64,000 bases of DNA from Kribbella antiqua (GCF_004345665.1 NZ_SLWR01000001.1:186001-250000); one strand, 5' to 3'. Shown: positions 50,045 to 58,386, counted from the first letter of the stretch. Translations and numbers: made by a program. Notes: generated by a model not told the origin, from the letters alone.

Positions 50045-51571
50045 TCAGGACTTCGCGGTGGGGTGATAGGCGCAGGCGTTGTCGAGGTTCTGGGTGGTGG
50101 CGGGGGTCTTCTTCGTGGCGGTGCCGGCCGGCTTCTTGGCCGTGGGGGTCGTCGTCTTCGGCGGGTTGATCGCCTGCTGGACGAGTTCGCGCATCGCCGC
50201 GTAGTCCGGGTTGCGGCCGTTCGGGAAGTTCTTGTCCTTGTCCAGGTCGACGTTGGAGACGTTCGCCTTCTGCACCTTGAGGCCGAGCGTGATCAAGGCC
50301 GGCAGCAGCTCCTGTGGGATGTCGGTGCGAAGCAATTGCTTGCCGGCCGCGGCGATTTGCTTGTACTTCGTCACCAGCGTCGCGGGGTTCGCACTGTTCA
50401 CCAGCGCGTGGATCGTGCAGCGCTGCCGCTCCTGCCGGGACTGGTCGGTCAGGCCGTAGCGTCCGCGGGCGAACCACAAGGCGTCATGCCCGTTCAGCTT
50501 CTGGTTCGGCCCCGGCTGCAGGTAGCTCGACGGCAGCGTCGGTCCGTTGGTCCCCGCACCGACTCCATAGTCGCCGCCGATCGGCACCCTGTAGTTGATG
50601 TTCACGGTGATCCCGCCGAGCGCGTTGACGATCTGCTCGAAACCGGCCAGGTTGACCTGCATGTAGTAGTCGATGTCCAGCCCGAGCGCCGCACTTGCCG
50701 CCAGCTTCAGTACGTCCGCACCTTCGTTGTCGGTCTGGCCGAGGATCCCCGGATGCGCCTTCGGGATGTTGTCGTACATCGCGTCCAGGTAGTACTCCGG
50801 CTCCTCGACATTGACCTTCGACGGGTCCCAGTAGCCGTCCGGATACAGCTTGTACAGTGGCGAATCCTTGGGGAATGGCATCCGCATCCAGTTCCGGCTC
50901 AGCGAGATCAGCTTCGTGTCGCCCGTCAAGGTGTCGATACTCGCGACCATGACCGTGTCGGTCCGCGTTCCCTCCCGGCCGACGCCGTCATCGGCGCCGA
51001 GCAGCAGGATGTTCAGCCGCGGGATCTTCGCCCACGGATCGTTCTTGTTCACCGCCGGCCGGGTCGCGCTCTTCGAGTCACCCTCGGAAGCGAACACACT
51101 CCCGACCAGATCCCGCTGCGCCATCACCGTCTGCGCCGCCACTGTCGTCGGTACGGCGATCCCGAAACACAGCAGCCCCACGAACAACGACGCACCTAAC
51201 CGTCCGCCGTACGACATCGTCACCGGGCGGATGAGCTTGTGCGAAGCCACCACGACCCAGATCCAGCACAGCCCGAGCAACACGACAACTGCCGTTGCCA
51301 CCAGCAACCGCCGCGGCGACACCGCCACCGCAAGCACCTCATCACGCTGTGCAAGCCCGAAGTAGGCGCCGACCGCAACCAGCCCGGCACTGATCGTCAG
51401 CACCAAGGCGCCGAGCTTCTTCCGGCCGCCCATCACCAGCCCGGATCCGGGCAGCAGCGCACTCAGAAAGGTGAGACCGATCGCCTCGGCGGTCGTCCGG
51501 GTCCGGTGACCACGCCTTCTCGCGCGGCTGCCCGCCGTACGCCGGCCGGCTGCACGTCTGCTGCGCGACAT
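50045..51571 (-). CDS. LCP-family protein (LytR-CpsA-Psr)
   Basis: This 508-residue membrane-anchored LCP protein has a basic N-terminus, four hydrophobic segments in the first 160 residues, and the LCP catalytic domain from about 185 on. Signatures are LNILLLGADDGVGREGTRTD, SLSRNWMRMPFPKD, IDYYMQVNLAGFEQIVNALG, ALWFARGRYGLTDQSRQERQ (catalytic Arg and Asp residues) and NPDYAAMRELVQQAI. LCP enzymes attach wall polymers such as teichoic acid or arabinogalactan to peptidoglycan. A Thr/Pro/Lys-rich tail follows. The multiple N-terminal helices are more than the single helix usual for the family. Confidence 0.92.
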   Translation of the reverse strand: MSRSRRAAGRRTAGSRARRRGHRTRTTAEAIGLTFLSALLPGSGLVMGGRKKLGALVLTISAGLVAVGAYFGLAQRDEVLAVAVSPRRLLVATAVVVLLGLCWIWVVVASHKLIRPVTMSYGGRLGASLFVGLLCFGIAVPTTVAAQTVMAQRDLVGSVFASEGDSKSATRPAVNKNDPWAKIPRLNILLLGADDGVGREGTRTDTVMVASIDTLTGDTKLISLSRNWMRMPFPKDSPLYKLYPDGYWDPSKVNVEEPEYYLDAMYDNIPKAHPGILGQTDNEGADVLKLAASAALGLDIDYYMQVNLAGFEQIVNALGGITVNINYRVPIGGDYGVGAGTNGPTLPSSYLQPGPNQKLNGHDALWFARGRYGLTDQSRQERQRCTIHALVNSANPATLVTKYKQIAAAGKQLLRTDIPQELLPALITLGLKVQKANVSNVDLDKDKNFPNGRNPDYAAMRELVQQAINPPKTTTPTAKKPAGTATKKTPATTQNLDNACAYHPTAKS

Positions 51572-51688
51572 CTCTCCCTTTCCTGCCGACCACCTAGGTG
51601 TCCCGAGCGTATGACGCGCACTCCGGTCTCCCGGTTGACAGGTGTGGCGGCGGTCACAAGATTTCGCCGTGTATATGCTCAGCTATGC

Positions 51689-52039
51689 ATGGATGCACGG
51701 ATGAGATCTGAGAACCGCGCTGAGGAGCCGACCGCCGACCAGGTGCGGGTGGCCGTGGACACCTTCCGCCTGCTCGCGGACCAGACCCGCGTGCGCCTGC
51801 TCTGGGCACTGGCTGACGGGGATGAGCTCGACGTCGGCACCTTGGCCGAGATCGCCGGCACAACGCAGCCCGCGACGTCCCAGCACCTGGCCAAACTCCG
51901 GCTGGCCGGCGCGGTCGACGTACGCAAGGACGGCCGCCGCGCACTGTACTCGATCCGTGGCGTACACCTCCGCCGCGTGATCGCCGAAGGCCTCTTCCAC
52001 GCCGACCACACCCTCACCGGAGCCCCACCCCACAACTGA
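51689..52039 (+). CDS. ArsR/SmtB-family metal sensor
   Basis: This 116-residue winged-helix repressor has the helix-turn-helix TLAEIAGTTQPATSQHLAKL near residues 55-80 and the wing RRALYSIRG. The C-terminal helix LRRVIAEGLFHADHTLT has two His that fit an alpha5 metal site. No Cys are present, so zinc, nickel or cobalt is more likely than cadmium or arsenic. It stands 43 bases before a His-rich CDF exporter, whose promoter has a 22-bp palindrome over the -10 and start codon. The ATG is 51689; a second in-frame ATG at 51701 is possible. Confidence 0.9.
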   Translation: MDARMRSENRAEEPTADQVRVAVDTFRLLADQTRVRLLWALADGDELDVGTLAEIAGTTQPATSQHLAKLRLAGAVDVRKDGRRALYSIRGVHLRRVIAEGLFHADHTLTGAPPHN

Positions 52040-52047
52040 CGAAACGG

Positions 52048-52076
52048 TTGCCCGGCGGGAAGGGTCACATTAATAT
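52048..52076 (+). promoter_or_regulatory. Consensus-like promoter of the CDF exporter (leaderless)
   Basis: TTGCCC (52048-52053) and TAATAT (52071-52076) are separated by 17 bases. The expected start of transcription, about seven bases after the -10, coincides with the ATG at 52083, so the mRNA should be leaderless. AAGGG lies too far upstream of the ATG to serve as a ribosome site. Confidence 0.6.
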
Positions 52077-52094
52077 GTGCGCATGCGCGCATAT
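52073..52094. promoter_or_regulatory. ArsR operator candidate over -10 box and start codon
   Basis: The 22 bases form a palindrome with ATATG at the left and CATAT at the right around GCGCATGCGC. Only one base pair is mismatched (T/C at position 6). It covers the end of the -10 box, the predicted transcription start and the ATG. ArsR/SmtB operators are imperfect palindromes with ATATG...CATAT ends, so binding by the adjacent ArsR is likely. Confidence 0.65.
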
Positions 52095-53111
52095 TTACAT
52101 GGCCATGGGCACGGTCATGGGCACGAGCACCACGATGGGTTGCTGGGGAAGGTCAAGGAGATCTTCGTGCCGCACTCGCACGACAGTGCGGACAAGGTCG
52201 ATTCGGCGCTCGAGGCGAGCAAGGACGGGATGCGCTGTCTGAAGATCAGCTTCGCCGGCCTGATCCTGACCGCGCTCATCCAGACCGTGGTCGTGTTCCT
52301 TACCAACTCCGTCGCGCTCCTCGGCGACACGCTGCACAACTATGCCGACGCGCTCACCGCGATCCCGTTGGCGATCGCGTTCGTCGTCGGCCGCCGGCTC
52401 GCGACCCGCAGCTACACCTATGGCTTCGGCCGGGCCGAGGACCTGGCCGGCATCGTCGTCGTGGTGCTGATCGCCGCATCGTCGGCGTACGCGGGCTACC
52501 AGACCGTGATGCGCTTCATCCACCCGGGCGACGTCCGCAACCTCGCCGTGCTCGCCGCCGCGGGGGTGATCGGATTCCTCGGCAACGAGATCGTCGCGCA
52601 GTACCGCATCCGCACCGGCCGCCGGATCGGTTCGGCCGCGCTGGTCGCTGACGGGCTGCACGCGAGGACCGACGGCTTCACCAGTCTGGCCGTGGTTTTC
52701 AGCGCGGTCGGTGCCTGGTTCGGCTTCCCGCTGGCCGACCCGATCATCGGCCTGCTCATCACGACCGCCATCCTGTTCGTCCTCCGCGACGCCGCCCGCG
52801 AGGTCTACCGACGGCTGATGGACGCGGTCGACCCGGAGCTGGTCGACCAGACCGAACAGGTCATCCGCTCAACCCCTGGTGTCGTCGACGTAGCAGGCGT
52901 TCAGCTGCGCTGGCTCGGCCACACCCTGCGCGCGGAGGCCCGCATCACCGTCGACTCCGCGACGTCACTCGTCGACGCCCACCTCATCTGCCATCAGGTG
53001 GAGCACGACCTGCTCCACGGCGTACAGCGGCTCACTTCCGCGACCATCCACGCCGAACCACTCGCCCAAGATTCCACCGCAGCACACGAACTCGTCAGCC
53101 ACCATCGCTGA
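52083..53111 (+). CDS. Cation diffusion facilitator with His-rich head
   Basis: This 342-residue CDF metal exporter starts at the ATG 52083. The N-terminal GHGHGHGHEHHD stretch can bind metal. The body has six helices. The TM2 metal site reads LLGDTLHNYADALTA (DxxxHN), and the TM5 site is ADGLHARTDGFTSLAVV. The cytoplasmic C-terminal domain (about 245-340) has the LRWLGHTLRAEARI beta-strand pattern of CDF dimers. Such proteins export zinc, cobalt or nickel by proton antiport. The partner regulator is the ArsR just upstream. The palindromic operator overlaps its start, so repression should be tight. Confidence 0.92.
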   Translation: MRAYLHGHGHGHGHEHHDGLLGKVKEIFVPHSHDSADKVDSALEASKDGMRCLKISFAGLILTALIQTVVVFLTNSVALLGDTLHNYADALTAIPLAIAFVVGRRLATRSYTYGFGRAEDLAGIVVVVLIAASSAYAGYQTVMRFIHPGDVRNLAVLAAAGVIGFLGNEIVAQYRIRTGRRIGSAALVADGLHARTDGFTSLAVVFSAVGAWFGFPLADPIIGLLITTAILFVLRDAAREVYRRLMDAVDPELVDQTEQVIRSTPGVVDVAGVQLRWLGHTLRAEARITVDSATSLVDAHLICHQVEHDLLHGVQRLTSATIHAEPLAQDSTAAHELVSHHR

Positions 53112-53136
53112 AGCCGATTCGGCTAGGCTCGGCGCT

Positions 53137-53319
53137 GTGAAGAAGGCTGTCCTGATCGCGCTCGGCGCGCTGCTCACTGCCACGGGTGGGATCTGGACTC
53201 TGCAGGGGCTCGGCTACCTCAAGGGCAGTTCGATGACGGGCAGCAGCTTCTGGGCCATGGTCGGCCCGATCGTCGCCGGGCTGGGCGTCGTCACCTTCCG
53301 CGGTCCGCAGCGACGCTAG
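53137..53319 (+). CDS. Small integral membrane protein
   Basis: This 60-residue protein has two hydrophobic helices joined by LGYLKGSSMTGSSFW and a short basic end (GPQRR). The GGIWTLQGLGYLKGSxMTGS segment recurs in many actinobacteria in this form. Its function is unknown. It starts at a GTG 25 bases after the CDF stop and overlaps the lytic transglycosylase gene by four bases on the other strand. Confidence 0.65.
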   Translation: MKKAVLIALGALLTATGGIWTLQGLGYLKGSSMTGSSFWAMVGPIVAGLGVVTFRGPQRR

Positions 53320-53975
53320 TTGACGGCCTGCGCGGATTTCTCCCAGTTGTCGTGCAGGCGGGCGAGGTAGGACTGGGCCTGGGAGCCCGCTTTCACGCCC
53401 CGCGCGAACTTGCGCATGTTGCCGGCGCCCGTGTTGTAGCCGAGGGCAAGCAATTCGTCCTTGCTGTACCGGCTGCTCCGCTTGGCCGGCAGCTGCCTGG
53501 CCAGATCATGCAGATGCCAGGCTGCCGCTTCGATCGCCAACTCCGGGTGATCCGGCAGTTCCTCCCACTTCCGTACGGCGAACTTCCGGCCACGCTTGAC
53601 GTCGTCGAACGCGGCCCGGTGCATGTTCGCGATGCCGAACGCCGGATCACTGTCGATCTGTGCCCAGGACCGCTCCAAGTCCGGGTCGTGCGGCTTGTAC
53701 GACTCGTTGTAGAGAATCGCCATCAGCAGCGTCGGACTGATCCCGGCCCGGCGGGCGGACGCGCGTACCTGCGGGGCGAACTGTGCCGGGTCGTAATCCA
53801 CCCACCAGTCCTTCTTCGCGGGCGGCGTCGTACTGGCAGTTCGCTGCGGAGTCACCGAAGCCTTGGGAGCCTGGGATGGCGCATCGACCGCCTTCGGCGT
53901 ATCCCCATCGCGCGACGCGGCCCACGCCCCGACGGCGACGATCCCGACAGCGACCCACCACCACCGCTTCCCCAC
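53316..53975 (-). CDS. SLT-type lytic transglycosylase-like protein
   Basis: This 219-residue protein has a short N-terminal hydrophobic segment (WWWVAVGIVAVGAWAA), a Thr/Pro linker, and a lysozyme-like SLT domain. The catalytic Glu is in GISPTLLMAILYNESYKP near residue 90, and the GIANMHRAAF and LALGYNTGAGNMRKFAR segments follow. It is likely anchored or exported and cleaves peptidoglycan glycan strands. The GTG start at 53975 has no strong ribosome site. It converges on the small membrane gene. Confidence 0.85.
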   Translation of the reverse strand: MGKRWWWVAVGIVAVGAWAASRDGDTPKAVDAPSQAPKASVTPQRTASTTPPAKKDWWVDYDPAQFAPQVRASARRAGISPTLLMAILYNESYKPHDPDLERSWAQIDSDPAFGIANMHRAAFDDVKRGRKFAVRKWEELPDHPELAIEAAAWHLHDLARQLPAKRSSRYSKDELLALGYNTGAGNMRKFARGVKAGSQAQSYLARLHDNWEKSAQAVN

Positions 53976-54012
53976 CCAAACCTCCCGTCCACGGCGGCGT
54001 ACTCAGCCCACC

Positions 54013-55011
54013 CTAGTTGGTCGGCGTCGCTTCGATGAGGAAGAAGTCGGTGGTGGTCGGGATTGTGCGGGTGAGGTGGAATCCGGCCGCGGCGAGGAGG
54101 GCGCCGTACTCGTCTGTGGTGCGCTCCTGGCCGCCCGCCATGACGAGCATCGTGAGGTCGGAGAACGCCGTACGGACGGGATCCGGGGCCTGATCGAGTA
54201 GTTGTTCCACCAAGAGCAGGCGCCCGTACGGCGGCATCGCGCGCCGGCAGGTGTTCAGGATGTCGATCGACTCGGCGTCCGGCCAGTCGTGGATCACGGA
54301 CTTGAGCACGTAGACGTCGCCATCCGGTGGTACCGAATCGAAGAAGCTGCCTCCGACCACCCGGCTGCGCTCCGCGACGCCCGCGAGCAACTCTTCGGCA
54401 GCCGCGACCACCTCGGGCCGGTCGAAGAGGACACCCTCGGCTGACGGGCAGCGCGCCAGAATCGCGGACAGCAGCATCCCGCGACCGCCGCCAACGTCGA
54501 CGACCGTGCCGAACTGGCTGAAGTCGTACGCCTCGACGACCGCGTCCGACACCGTCCGGGACAACGCCGTCATCGCGCGGTCGAACACCTCCTGCTCGTC
54601 GGGATGCTTGGCGAGGTAGTCCCACACGGACAGCCCGTGGACATCCGCGAACGCGGCCTCACCCGTACGGACGCTGTGCTCGAGCGCACCGAACACCTGC
54701 CAATGGAACGGCCGGCCGACGAACCGCACCCAATCGGCTGCCGACCGCGGCGCATCGCTGCGGAACGCCTCACCGGTCTCGCTGTTCGCGAACCTCTCGT
54801 CGCCGACGCTCACATACAGCCCGACGGTGACCAGTCCCCGCATCAGCCGAGCCAGCGACCGCGCGTCCGCACCGGTCGCCTCGGCCAGCTCTGCGACGCT
54901 CTTCGGCCCATCGGCCAGCAGATCGCTCAACCCCAGCCTCGCCGCGACATGCACCGCCTGCGACACCTGATACCCGGTCACCAACCGATGCACCTGCCGA
55001 GCTGTCTCCAT
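54013..55011 (-). CDS. O-methyltransferase (SAM-dependent, plant-type fold)
   Basis: This 332-residue methyltransferase has an N-terminal dimerisation helix domain (METARQVHRLVTGYQVSQAV) and a C-terminal methyltransferase_2 domain. The SAM-binding motif is GTVVDVGGGRGMLLSAILAR near residue 170. FFDSVPPDGDVYVLKSVIHD and LLLVEQLLD follow in order. Its shape matches natural-product O-methyltransferases, with the catalytic His in VIHDWPDAES. No other biosynthetic genes adjoin it. It is leftward, like the small gene at 55057-55314 that precedes it. Confidence 0.9.
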   Translation of the reverse strand: METARQVHRLVTGYQVSQAVHVAARLGLSDLLADGPKSVAELAEATGADARSLARLMRGLVTVGLYVSVGDERFANSETGEAFRSDAPRSAADWVRFVGRPFHWQVFGALEHSVRTGEAAFADVHGLSVWDYLAKHPDEQEVFDRAMTALSRTVSDAVVEAYDFSQFGTVVDVGGGRGMLLSAILARCPSAEGVLFDRPEVVAAAEELLAGVAERSRVVGGSFFDSVPPDGDVYVLKSVIHDWPDAESIDILNTCRRAMPPYGRLLLVEQLLDQAPDPVRTAFSDLTMLVMAGGQERTTDEYGALLAAAGFHLTRTIPTTTDFFLIEATPTN

Positions 55012-55056
55012 CGCAGACCACCCCCACCCCGAGTCTCGGCGTACGCCGAGCGCCGG

Positions 55057-55314
55057 TCAATGCGCCGGTTCCGGGGAGTCCAGGTTGTCGAGGCGGTGGA
55101 GCCGGTCCAGGAGGCGGACGATCAGGGTGCCGGCCAGGTCGGTCGGGTGATCGCCCGGTGACAGCTGGATGTAGTGCTCCAGGAGGTTCACCGCCGCGAG
55201 GATCTCGGCTTGGGTGAGCACCGGCAGCATCGGATCATCGTTGTCATCGGCAACATCCAGAGTCCCGGGCCGGACGGCGACGGGCGGGGCATGTAGGTGC
55301 TTCCTCCGGAACAT
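55057..55314 (-). CDS. Small protein of unknown function
   Basis: This 85-residue, moderately acidic protein reads MLPVLTQAEILAAVNLLEHY in its core and continues IQLSPGDHPTDLAGTLIVRL, forming an amphipathic helical pair. The N-terminus is basic and Pro-rich. No domain is recognised. The ATG at 55314 has an AGGAAGC-like sequence upstream. It lies 45 bases before the O-methyltransferase gene, so the two may share a transcript. Confidence 0.5.
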   Translation of the reverse strand: MFRRKHLHAPPVAVRPGTLDVADDNDDPMLPVLTQAEILAAVNLLEHYIQLSPGDHPTDLAGTLIVRLLDRLHRLDNLDSPEPAH

Positions 55315-55455
55315 GAGGCTCCTCCCCCTGGCTGCGGATCGCACTCGTTGTATCCGTCCACCGGCTCCGAGCGTTACAGCGCCGCTGGGAAGGTTGCTGG
55401 AGGCAAACGTCGACCACCCGTTGCCGTGTACGCCGTTTGTCGATAACATCGCTGA

Positions 55456-55818
55456 ATGGCGATGGATGAGCAGGTGCTGGACGAGGCGGCGGCGTTGGCG
55501 GTGGCGGCGTGTCTGTTTCATGGATTCAGTGATTCGTCGCGGTTGGCGATCGTCAGGCACCTGGCGCTGGGCGAGCACCGGGTGGTCGAGCTGACGGAGC
55601 ATCTGGGGCTTGCGCAGTCGACGGTGTCCAAGCATCTGGCGTGCTTGCGTGACTGCGGGCTGGTGGAGTCCCGGCCGCAGGGGCGCGCGTCGCTGTTCAG
55701 CCTCACGCATCCGGAGGCGACGCTCGAGCTGCTGGCCGCGGCGGAGCGGCTGCTCGGTTTGACCGGTGACGCGGTCGCGCTGTGCCCGAACTACGGCGTA
55801 AAGGCGACGGAGGCATGA
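55456..55818 (+). CDS. CmtR-like ArsR repressor (Cd/Pb-type Cys site)
   Basis: This 120-residue ArsR-family winged helix has its recognition helix in AQSTVSKHLACLRDCGLVES. The HLACLRDCGLV segment carries two Cys spaced as in Mycobacterium tuberculosis CmtR (Cys57 and Cys61). A later Cys in VALCPNYGVKA, near residue 110, matches the third CmtR ligand (Cys102). Cadmium or lead sensing is therefore likely. It is coupled by an ATGA overlap to a cation transporter with a Cys-rich tail. No palindrome was clear in the 140-base upstream region. Confidence 0.92.
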   Translation: MAMDEQVLDEAAALAVAACLFHGFSDSSRLAIVRHLALGEHRVVELTEHLGLAQSTVSKHLACLRDCGLVESRPQGRASLFSLTHPEATLELLAAAERLLGLTGDAVALCPNYGVKATEA

Positions 55819-56510
55819 GCAATCCACAGGAGTTGCAGCTGCTTCCAACTCGCTGGACGGCCGACCCTGAGCATCGGCGGCGGCTGAGCCGGCGGGCACA
55901 GCTGCTGGCCGGCGCATCGGTCGCGTACAACGTCGTCGAAGCCCTGATCGCCATCAGCGCCGGCCTGGTCGCTGGATCGGTTGCCCTGGTCGGCTTCGGC
56001 CTCGACTCGGTCGTCGAGGTCTCCAGCGGGCTGATCATCTTGTGGCAGTTCCGTCACCGCCTCCCCGAGACGCGCGAGCGACAGGCTTTGCGACTGCTGG
56101 CGTTCTCCTTCTTCGGTCTCGCCGCCTACGTCACCTTCGAGTCAATCCGGGCCTTCGTCACCGGTTCCGACCCCGACACCTCACCGGTCGGGATCGGTCT
56201 CGCGATCGCCTCCCTGATCGTGATGCCGTTCCTGTCCTGGGCCCAACGTCGTACCGGCAAAGCCCTTGGGTCCAACGCGGTTGTGGCCGACTCGACCCAG
56301 ACGCTGCTCTGCACCTATCTGTCCGCCGTACTGCTCCTCGGTCTCGTCCTGAACGCCACCCTCGGCTGGGGCTGGGCGGACCCCGTGGCCGGCCTGATCA
56401 TCGCCGCCGTCGCGGTCCGCGAGGGCGTCCAGGCCTGGCGCGGCGAAGGCTGCTGCTCCCCCACCAACGCATCCGACTGTTGCTCCCCCGACAGCGGATG
56501 CGCCTGCTAG
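55815..56510 (+). CDS. CDF-like cation exporter with Cys-rich tail
   Basis: This 231-residue, six-helix transporter consists of the CDF membrane domain only. The metal-site Asp residues are in VGFGLDSVVEVSSG (TM2) and VVADSTQTLLCTYLSA (TM5). The usual cytoplasmic beta domain is absent. The last 20 residues are Cys-rich (GEGCCSPTNASDCCSPDSG, then CAC), enough to bind soft metals. With a CmtR-like regulator coupled in front, cadmium or lead export is likely. The short Cys tail may replace the missing domain in metal delivery. Confidence 0.88.
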   Translation: MSNPQELQLLPTRWTADPEHRRRLSRRAQLLAGASVAYNVVEALIAISAGLVAGSVALVGFGLDSVVEVSSGLIILWQFRHRLPETRERQALRLLAFSFFGLAAYVTFESIRAFVTGSDPDTSPVGIGLAIASLIVMPFLSWAQRRTGKALGSNAVVADSTQTLLCTYLSAVLLLGLVLNATLGWGWADPVAGLIIAAVAVREGVQAWRGEGCCSPTNASDCCSPDSGCAC

Positions 56511-56618
56511 AGCCAGTTTCACGTCGCTCCGCAGTCTGCCGTCAGCAGACGGTCTTCCGCAGCGGAGGTCCGCGGCGCAGGCTGGTGGCGTCGGCGATTG
56601 AACAGTACGGAGAAAGCC

Positions 56619-57275
56619 ATGTCCCTGAGGAATCCAACCGCCAGTTGGCCGCCGGGGCGACCTGAAATACCACCGCCGTGGCCCCCGAAGGTGCCGCCGG
56701 AGCAACCCGCACCCACGCCGGTTCTGCCCTCGTGGCTGGAACCTGCTTCGACCGCGCTGGATCGCGATGTAGCGGACCGACTGCTCGAGCAGCGAGTGAT
56801 CGTCGTCGGAGGGCGGCTCGACGACGCGGTCGCGAGCCGCGTAGCGGCGCAATTGCTGCTTCTCGACAGCCACGACGCGGACCCGATCACCGTGCACCTG
56901 GCTTGTGCGGACGCGGACCTGGAGCCGTCGCTCGCCCTTGCCGGCGCGATCGACCTCGTCGAGTCGCCGGTCCATGCGGTCGTGCGCGGAACGCTCCGTG
57001 GCCCCGCGATCGCCGTACTGTGTGCGGCACAGAAGCGGACCGCCCATCGGCACACGATGTTCATCCTGCTCTCGCCACGGTTCTCCGGCGACGGCACGAC
57101 CGCCGAACTTCAAACGCTCGCCGATCAGCATGAACGCCAGGTCGCGCGGCTTCAGGACCTCATCGTTCGCGCAACCGGCCGCACTGCCCAGGAAGTCGCG
57201 GCCGATCTCGATTCCGGACGTGTACTGGACGCCGACGAAGCACGGGACTACGGCCTGGTCACCGAATTGCTGTAG
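56619..57275 (+). CDS. ClpP-fold protein lacking the catalytic triad
   Basis: This 218-residue protein follows ClpP from about residue 40: LLEQRVIVVGGRLDDAVASR, VAAQLLLLDSHDADPIT, and a C-terminal RTAQEVAADLDSGRVLDADE then ARDYGLVTELL. At the nucleophile elbow, where ClpP has GQAASMGA, it reads GTLRGPAI, so the Ser is absent. The catalytic His position reads FILLSPRF. It is a pseudo-protease. A Pro-rich tail precedes the domain. The start is the ATG at 56619 with GGAG six bases before it. It follows the metal operon and converges on a rhodanese gene. Confidence 0.85.
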   Translation: MSLRNPTASWPPGRPEIPPPWPPKVPPEQPAPTPVLPSWLEPASTALDRDVADRLLEQRVIVVGGRLDDAVASRVAAQLLLLDSHDADPITVHLACADADLEPSLALAGAIDLVESPVHAVVRGTLRGPAIAVLCAAQKRTAHRHTMFILLSPRFSGDGTTAELQTLADQHERQVARLQDLIVRATGRTAQEVAADLDSGRVLDADEARDYGLVTELL

Positions 57276-57703
57276 CTCGTCTCAGGATCCGCAGAGCCGG
57301 GGCCACGTGGTGGGCGGGGTGAGGCGGGTTTGTCCGTCGGGAGACCGGCTGCGACCCAGGCCTGGAATCCGCCGATGACGTCAGTACTGACGGTCAGGCC
57401 GAGGCGGCGGAGGGAGTCGGCGGCCAGGGTGGAGGCATAGCCCTCGTTGCACAGGACGATCCAGCGGATCGCGGTGCTCGTAGCCTCCGGAATGTGGCCC
57501 GGGCTGGCCGGATCGAGGCGCCATTCCAGGTGGTTCCGCTCGATCACGATGGCGTCGGGAAGCTCGCCGCCTGCGCGTCGCTGGTACTCCGGACGAGTGT
57601 CCACCAGGAAGGCGCCAGGCTCCTGAGCCGCAGCATGCGCGGCGGCAGGCTCCAGGCGCGCCAAGCCGGCGCGGACCTCCTCCATCATCTCGTCGATGCC
57701 CAT
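57248..57703 (-). CDS. Rhodanese-like sulfurtransferase
   Basis: This 151-residue single rhodanese domain has AFLVDTRPEYQRRAGGELPD near residue 30 and the catalytic Cys in WIVLCNEGYASTLAADSLRR near residue 84. The HLEWRLDPASPG segment after it is the variant of the thiosulfate/persulfide group. The C-terminal 25 residues are a Pro-rich tail. It lies 10 bases before the ArsR-rhodanese gene on the same strand side and shares the sulfur theme. It overlaps the ClpP-like gene end by 28 bases on the other strand. Confidence 0.9.
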   Translation of the reverse strand: MGIDEMMEEVRAGLARLEPAAAHAAAQEPGAFLVDTRPEYQRRAGGELPDAIVIERNHLEWRLDPASPGHIPEATSTAIRWIVLCNEGYASTLAADSLRRLGLTVSTDVIGGFQAWVAAGLPTDKPASPRPPRGPGSADPETSYSNSVTRP

Positions 57704-57713
57704 TTCGCCACCC

Positions 57714-58370
57714 CTATACAGCGATCGGAAGGTCGGCCAGGCGCCACTCCAGCATCCCGTCGGTCAGCCGGACCGCCTGAAGTCCTTCCGCGGTGAGCGC
57801 CCGGACCGCCTCATTGGCGAGCACGCAGTACGCGCCGCGGCAGTACGCCACGATTGTCGAGTCGGCAGGAAGCGACGCGATCCGTTCCGCGAGGTCGTCG
57901 AGCGGAATCGAGACAGCGCCGGGGATGTGGCCGGCGGCGTACTCCTCGACGGGCCGTACGTCGACCAGTGTGACGCCGCCCGCTTCCAGCCGAAGCAACA
58001 GCTCGTCACGGGTCAGCTCGTCGATGTCGTCATCACCTAGATAGGCGACCCTCGCGCGGTCCACCCCAGCGACATGGGTGGTCGCGACGCCCCGAAGCTG
58101 TGACCAGAGCCCGAGCACGTCGGCGCCGGCGAGCCGGTAGTACACCCTCGTGGCTTCCTTGCGGGTCACCACCAAGCCCGCTTGCCGGAGGATCTGCAGG
58201 TGATTCGACGCCGTGGTCAGGCCCAGCCCTGCGCGGCCGGCCAGGAGTTCGACCGATCGCTCTCCCTGCGCCAGCAGGTCCAGCAGTTCCAGCCGCTTGG
58301 CGCTGGCGAGCGCCTTGCCGACCTTCGCGAACTCCTCGAACAGCTCCGCCTTGCGGGTCGCGTCACCCAT
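57714..58370 (-). CDS. ArsR-family repressor fused to a rhodanese domain
   Basis: This is a 218-residue two-domain protein. Residues 1-100 form an ArsR winged helix (GLTTASNHLQILRQAGLVVT), and 120-215 form a rhodanese domain (LVDVRPVEEYAAGHIPGAVS). The rhodanese Cys pair in VAYCRGAYCVLANEAV near residue 178 are the only Cys in the protein, so sensing likely uses a persulfide formed there. The gene precedes the separate rhodanese and is divergent from the CstB-like gene. An ATTC-GTG-GAAT palindrome lies between them. It probably represses the oxidation genes until reactive sulfur is present. Confidence 0.9.
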   Translation of the reverse strand: MGDATRKAELFEEFAKVGKALASAKRLELLDLLAQGERSVELLAGRAGLGLTTASNHLQILRQAGLVVTRKEATRVYYRLAGADVLGLWSQLRGVATTHVAGVDRARVAYLGDDDIDELTRDELLLRLEAGGVTLVDVRPVEEYAAGHIPGAVSIPLDDLAERIASLPADSTIVAYCRGAYCVLANEAVRALTAEGLQAVRLTDGMLEWRLADLPIAV

Positions 58371-58386
58371 TGGCTTTCCTCCAGAG

